From Pseudomonadota bacterium (lineage in GTDB: Bacteria > Pseudomonadota > Gammaproteobacteria > Burkholderiales > Burkholderiaceae_B): 15,468 bases of DNA. The stretch's first letter is position 1. Each line of letters begins with the position of its first letter. This document shows, in pieces, positions 14,557-15,468 of the stretch. Location: positions 1 through 15,468 of the forward strand of contig JAEYZR010000349.1 in the NCBI GenBank assembly GCA_023427945.1, written 5' to 3'. The notes beneath the pieces were generated by a model. That model saw only the letters and a program-made list of their open reading frames with translations. It had not been told where the DNA came from and did not search any database. The translations under genes and the position numbers were made by a program.

Positions 14557-15468
14557 ATGAACAAGCAACGACGCGGTTTTTGTTCCGTACTAGCCGCAAC
14601 GCCGGTGTTCGCGGCCGTTTCCGCACTGGGCCTTTCGACAGGCCCGGCGCGCGCGGCCGCCGGCTTTCCGCAGGGCCCCGTTACGCTGGTCGTCCCCTTT
14701 GCACCCGGCGGCAACACCGACATCATCGGCCGCATGATCGGCAAGGGCATGAGCGCGCACCTGGATACCAATGTGGTGGTCGAGAACCGTGCGGGGGCGG
14801 GTGGCAATATCGGCGCCTCGACTGCTGCACGCGCCAGGCCCGATGGCCAGACGATGCTTTACTCCACGGCGACGACGTTTGCGATCAATCCGCATATCTA
14901 CGCTAATTTGAGTTTTGATCCTCTCAAGGATTTCATCCCGGTTGCGGTCACCATCGAGGTGCCGGTGGTCGTGGTGGTGCCGGCCAGTTCGGGCATCAAG
15001 ACGCTCAAGGAACTGGCTGAGCACGTACGCAAGAATGCCAAGTCTTCCAGCTACGGATCCAACGGCAACGGGACGTCCAGCCATATTGCCTGCCACGTTC
15101 TGGCTCAGAAGATGGGCGTGCCCGAACTGCTGCACGTTCCCTACAAGCAAGGCCCACAGGTGCTGACCGATCTGACCGGCGGGCAACTGACCTATGCCTT
15201 CGATGCCTGGTCGGTACTCGGGCCGCAGGTGAAGGCTGGGCGACTGGTGGCGCTTGCGGTGTCGGGCAAAAACCGACTGAAGGCGGCGCCCGACGTGCCG
15301 ACGGTGGCCGAGGCGGGGCCGCTGCCCGGCTACGAAGTGATCGGCATCTTCGCACTCTATGGCCCGGCCGGGCTGCCGGCCGACATCGTCGCAAAGCTCA
15401 ACGACGCGGTGCGCACGGCAGGGCAGGACGCCGAGCTCCGCCAGCGGCTCGGCGCGCTCGGCCTCGAG
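14557..15468 (+). CDS. Bug-type (tripartite tricarboxylate transporter family) periplasmic solute-binding protein, cut by window end
   Basis: Periplasmic binding protein that captures small, often carboxylated, compounds for a tripartite transporter or for signalling. About 304 residues are visible out of the usual 320-330, and the C-terminal end is missing. Family marks are VTLVVPFAPGGNTDIIGR, VVENRAGAGGNIGA, PDGQTMLYS, LHVPYKQGPQVLTDLTGGQL and the GRLVALAVSG and PDVPTVAEAG segments. The N-terminus MNKQRRGFCSVLAAT carries paired arginines before a hydrophobic core and an ARA-A cleavage site, so Tat export is possible, Sec also. ATG 14557 suits the AGGGGA site (14547-14552) better than ATG 14554. 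It is 16 bp after the NodB-fold gene in the same operon. No transporter membrane subunit is in view, which is common for the many orphan Bug genes of Alcaligenaceae. Confidence 0.93.
   Translation, partial: MNKQRRGFCSVLAATPVFAAVSALGLSTGPARAAAGFPQGPVTLVVPFAPGGNTDIIGRMIGKGMSAHLDTNVVVENRAGAGGNIGASTAARARPDGQTMLYSTATTFAINPHIYANLSFDPLKDFIPVAVTIEVPVVVVVPASSGIKTLKELAEHVRKNAKSSSYGSNGNGTSSHIACHVLAQKMGVPELLHVPYKQGPQVLTDLTGGQLTYAFDAWSVLGPQVKAGRLVALAVSGKNRLKAAPDVPTVAEAGPLPGYEVIGIFALYGPAGLPADIVAKLNDAVRTAGQDAELRQRLGALGLE

Noticed and set aside
13566..14807. 413-codon minus-strand frame
   Set aside because: Antisense to the NodB-fold and Bug genes, which carry clear family motifs.

Overview
The window is high-GC chromosomal DNA from a betaproteobacterium, most likely of the family Alcaligenaceae (Bordetella/Achromobacter-like). 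This rests on a groESL operon with a CIRCE operator beside a sigma70-like promoter, a tripartite-tricarboxylate (Bug-type) solute-binding protein in a LysR-controlled gene cluster, and the general look of the proteins. Taxonomy is inferred from protein families, not from a marker gene. No rRNA, tRNA, CRISPR array, insertion sequence or phage gene is seen. Most other long open frames are antisense shadows, as expected at this GC content.

Left part (1-5603, all minus strand): the 5' two thirds of groEL, the complete groES, and their promoter with CIRCE. Upstream lies an 858-residue cytosolic hybrid histidine kinase (about three PAS-type sensor modules, HisKA, HATPase, receiver), then an AlaA/YfbQ-type aminotransferase. 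The aminotransferase and kinase are 36 bp apart and may be co-transcribed. The kinase gene ends about 60 bp upstream of the groES -35 box.

Middle part (5604-10760): a DUF3253 gene (minus) with its own terminator, divergent from a catalase-family haem protein gene (plus). Next come a HisC-type aminotransferase (plus) and, convergent with it, a 14-helix SmvA/QacA-type drug efflux pump (minus). The 10.1-10.76 kb stretch holds the pump's probable promoter and one possible small secreted protein.

Right part (10761-15468): a LysR-type regulator (minus, TTG start) faces a tightly packed plus-strand operon. Its genes are a ketopantoate-reductase-like dehydrogenase, a short-chain dehydrogenase (4-bp ATGA overlap), a NodB-fold hydrolase/deacetylase (4-bp gap) and a Bug-type periplasmic binding protein cut by the window edge. 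The architecture is that of a substrate-induced uptake and catabolic cluster: the binding protein captures a small organic acid or similar compound, the NodB-fold enzyme hydrolyses an amide or ester bond, and the two NAD(P)-dependent enzymes oxidise or reduce the products. The substrate cannot be read from sequence. This cluster is the best candidate here for an undescribed pathway.
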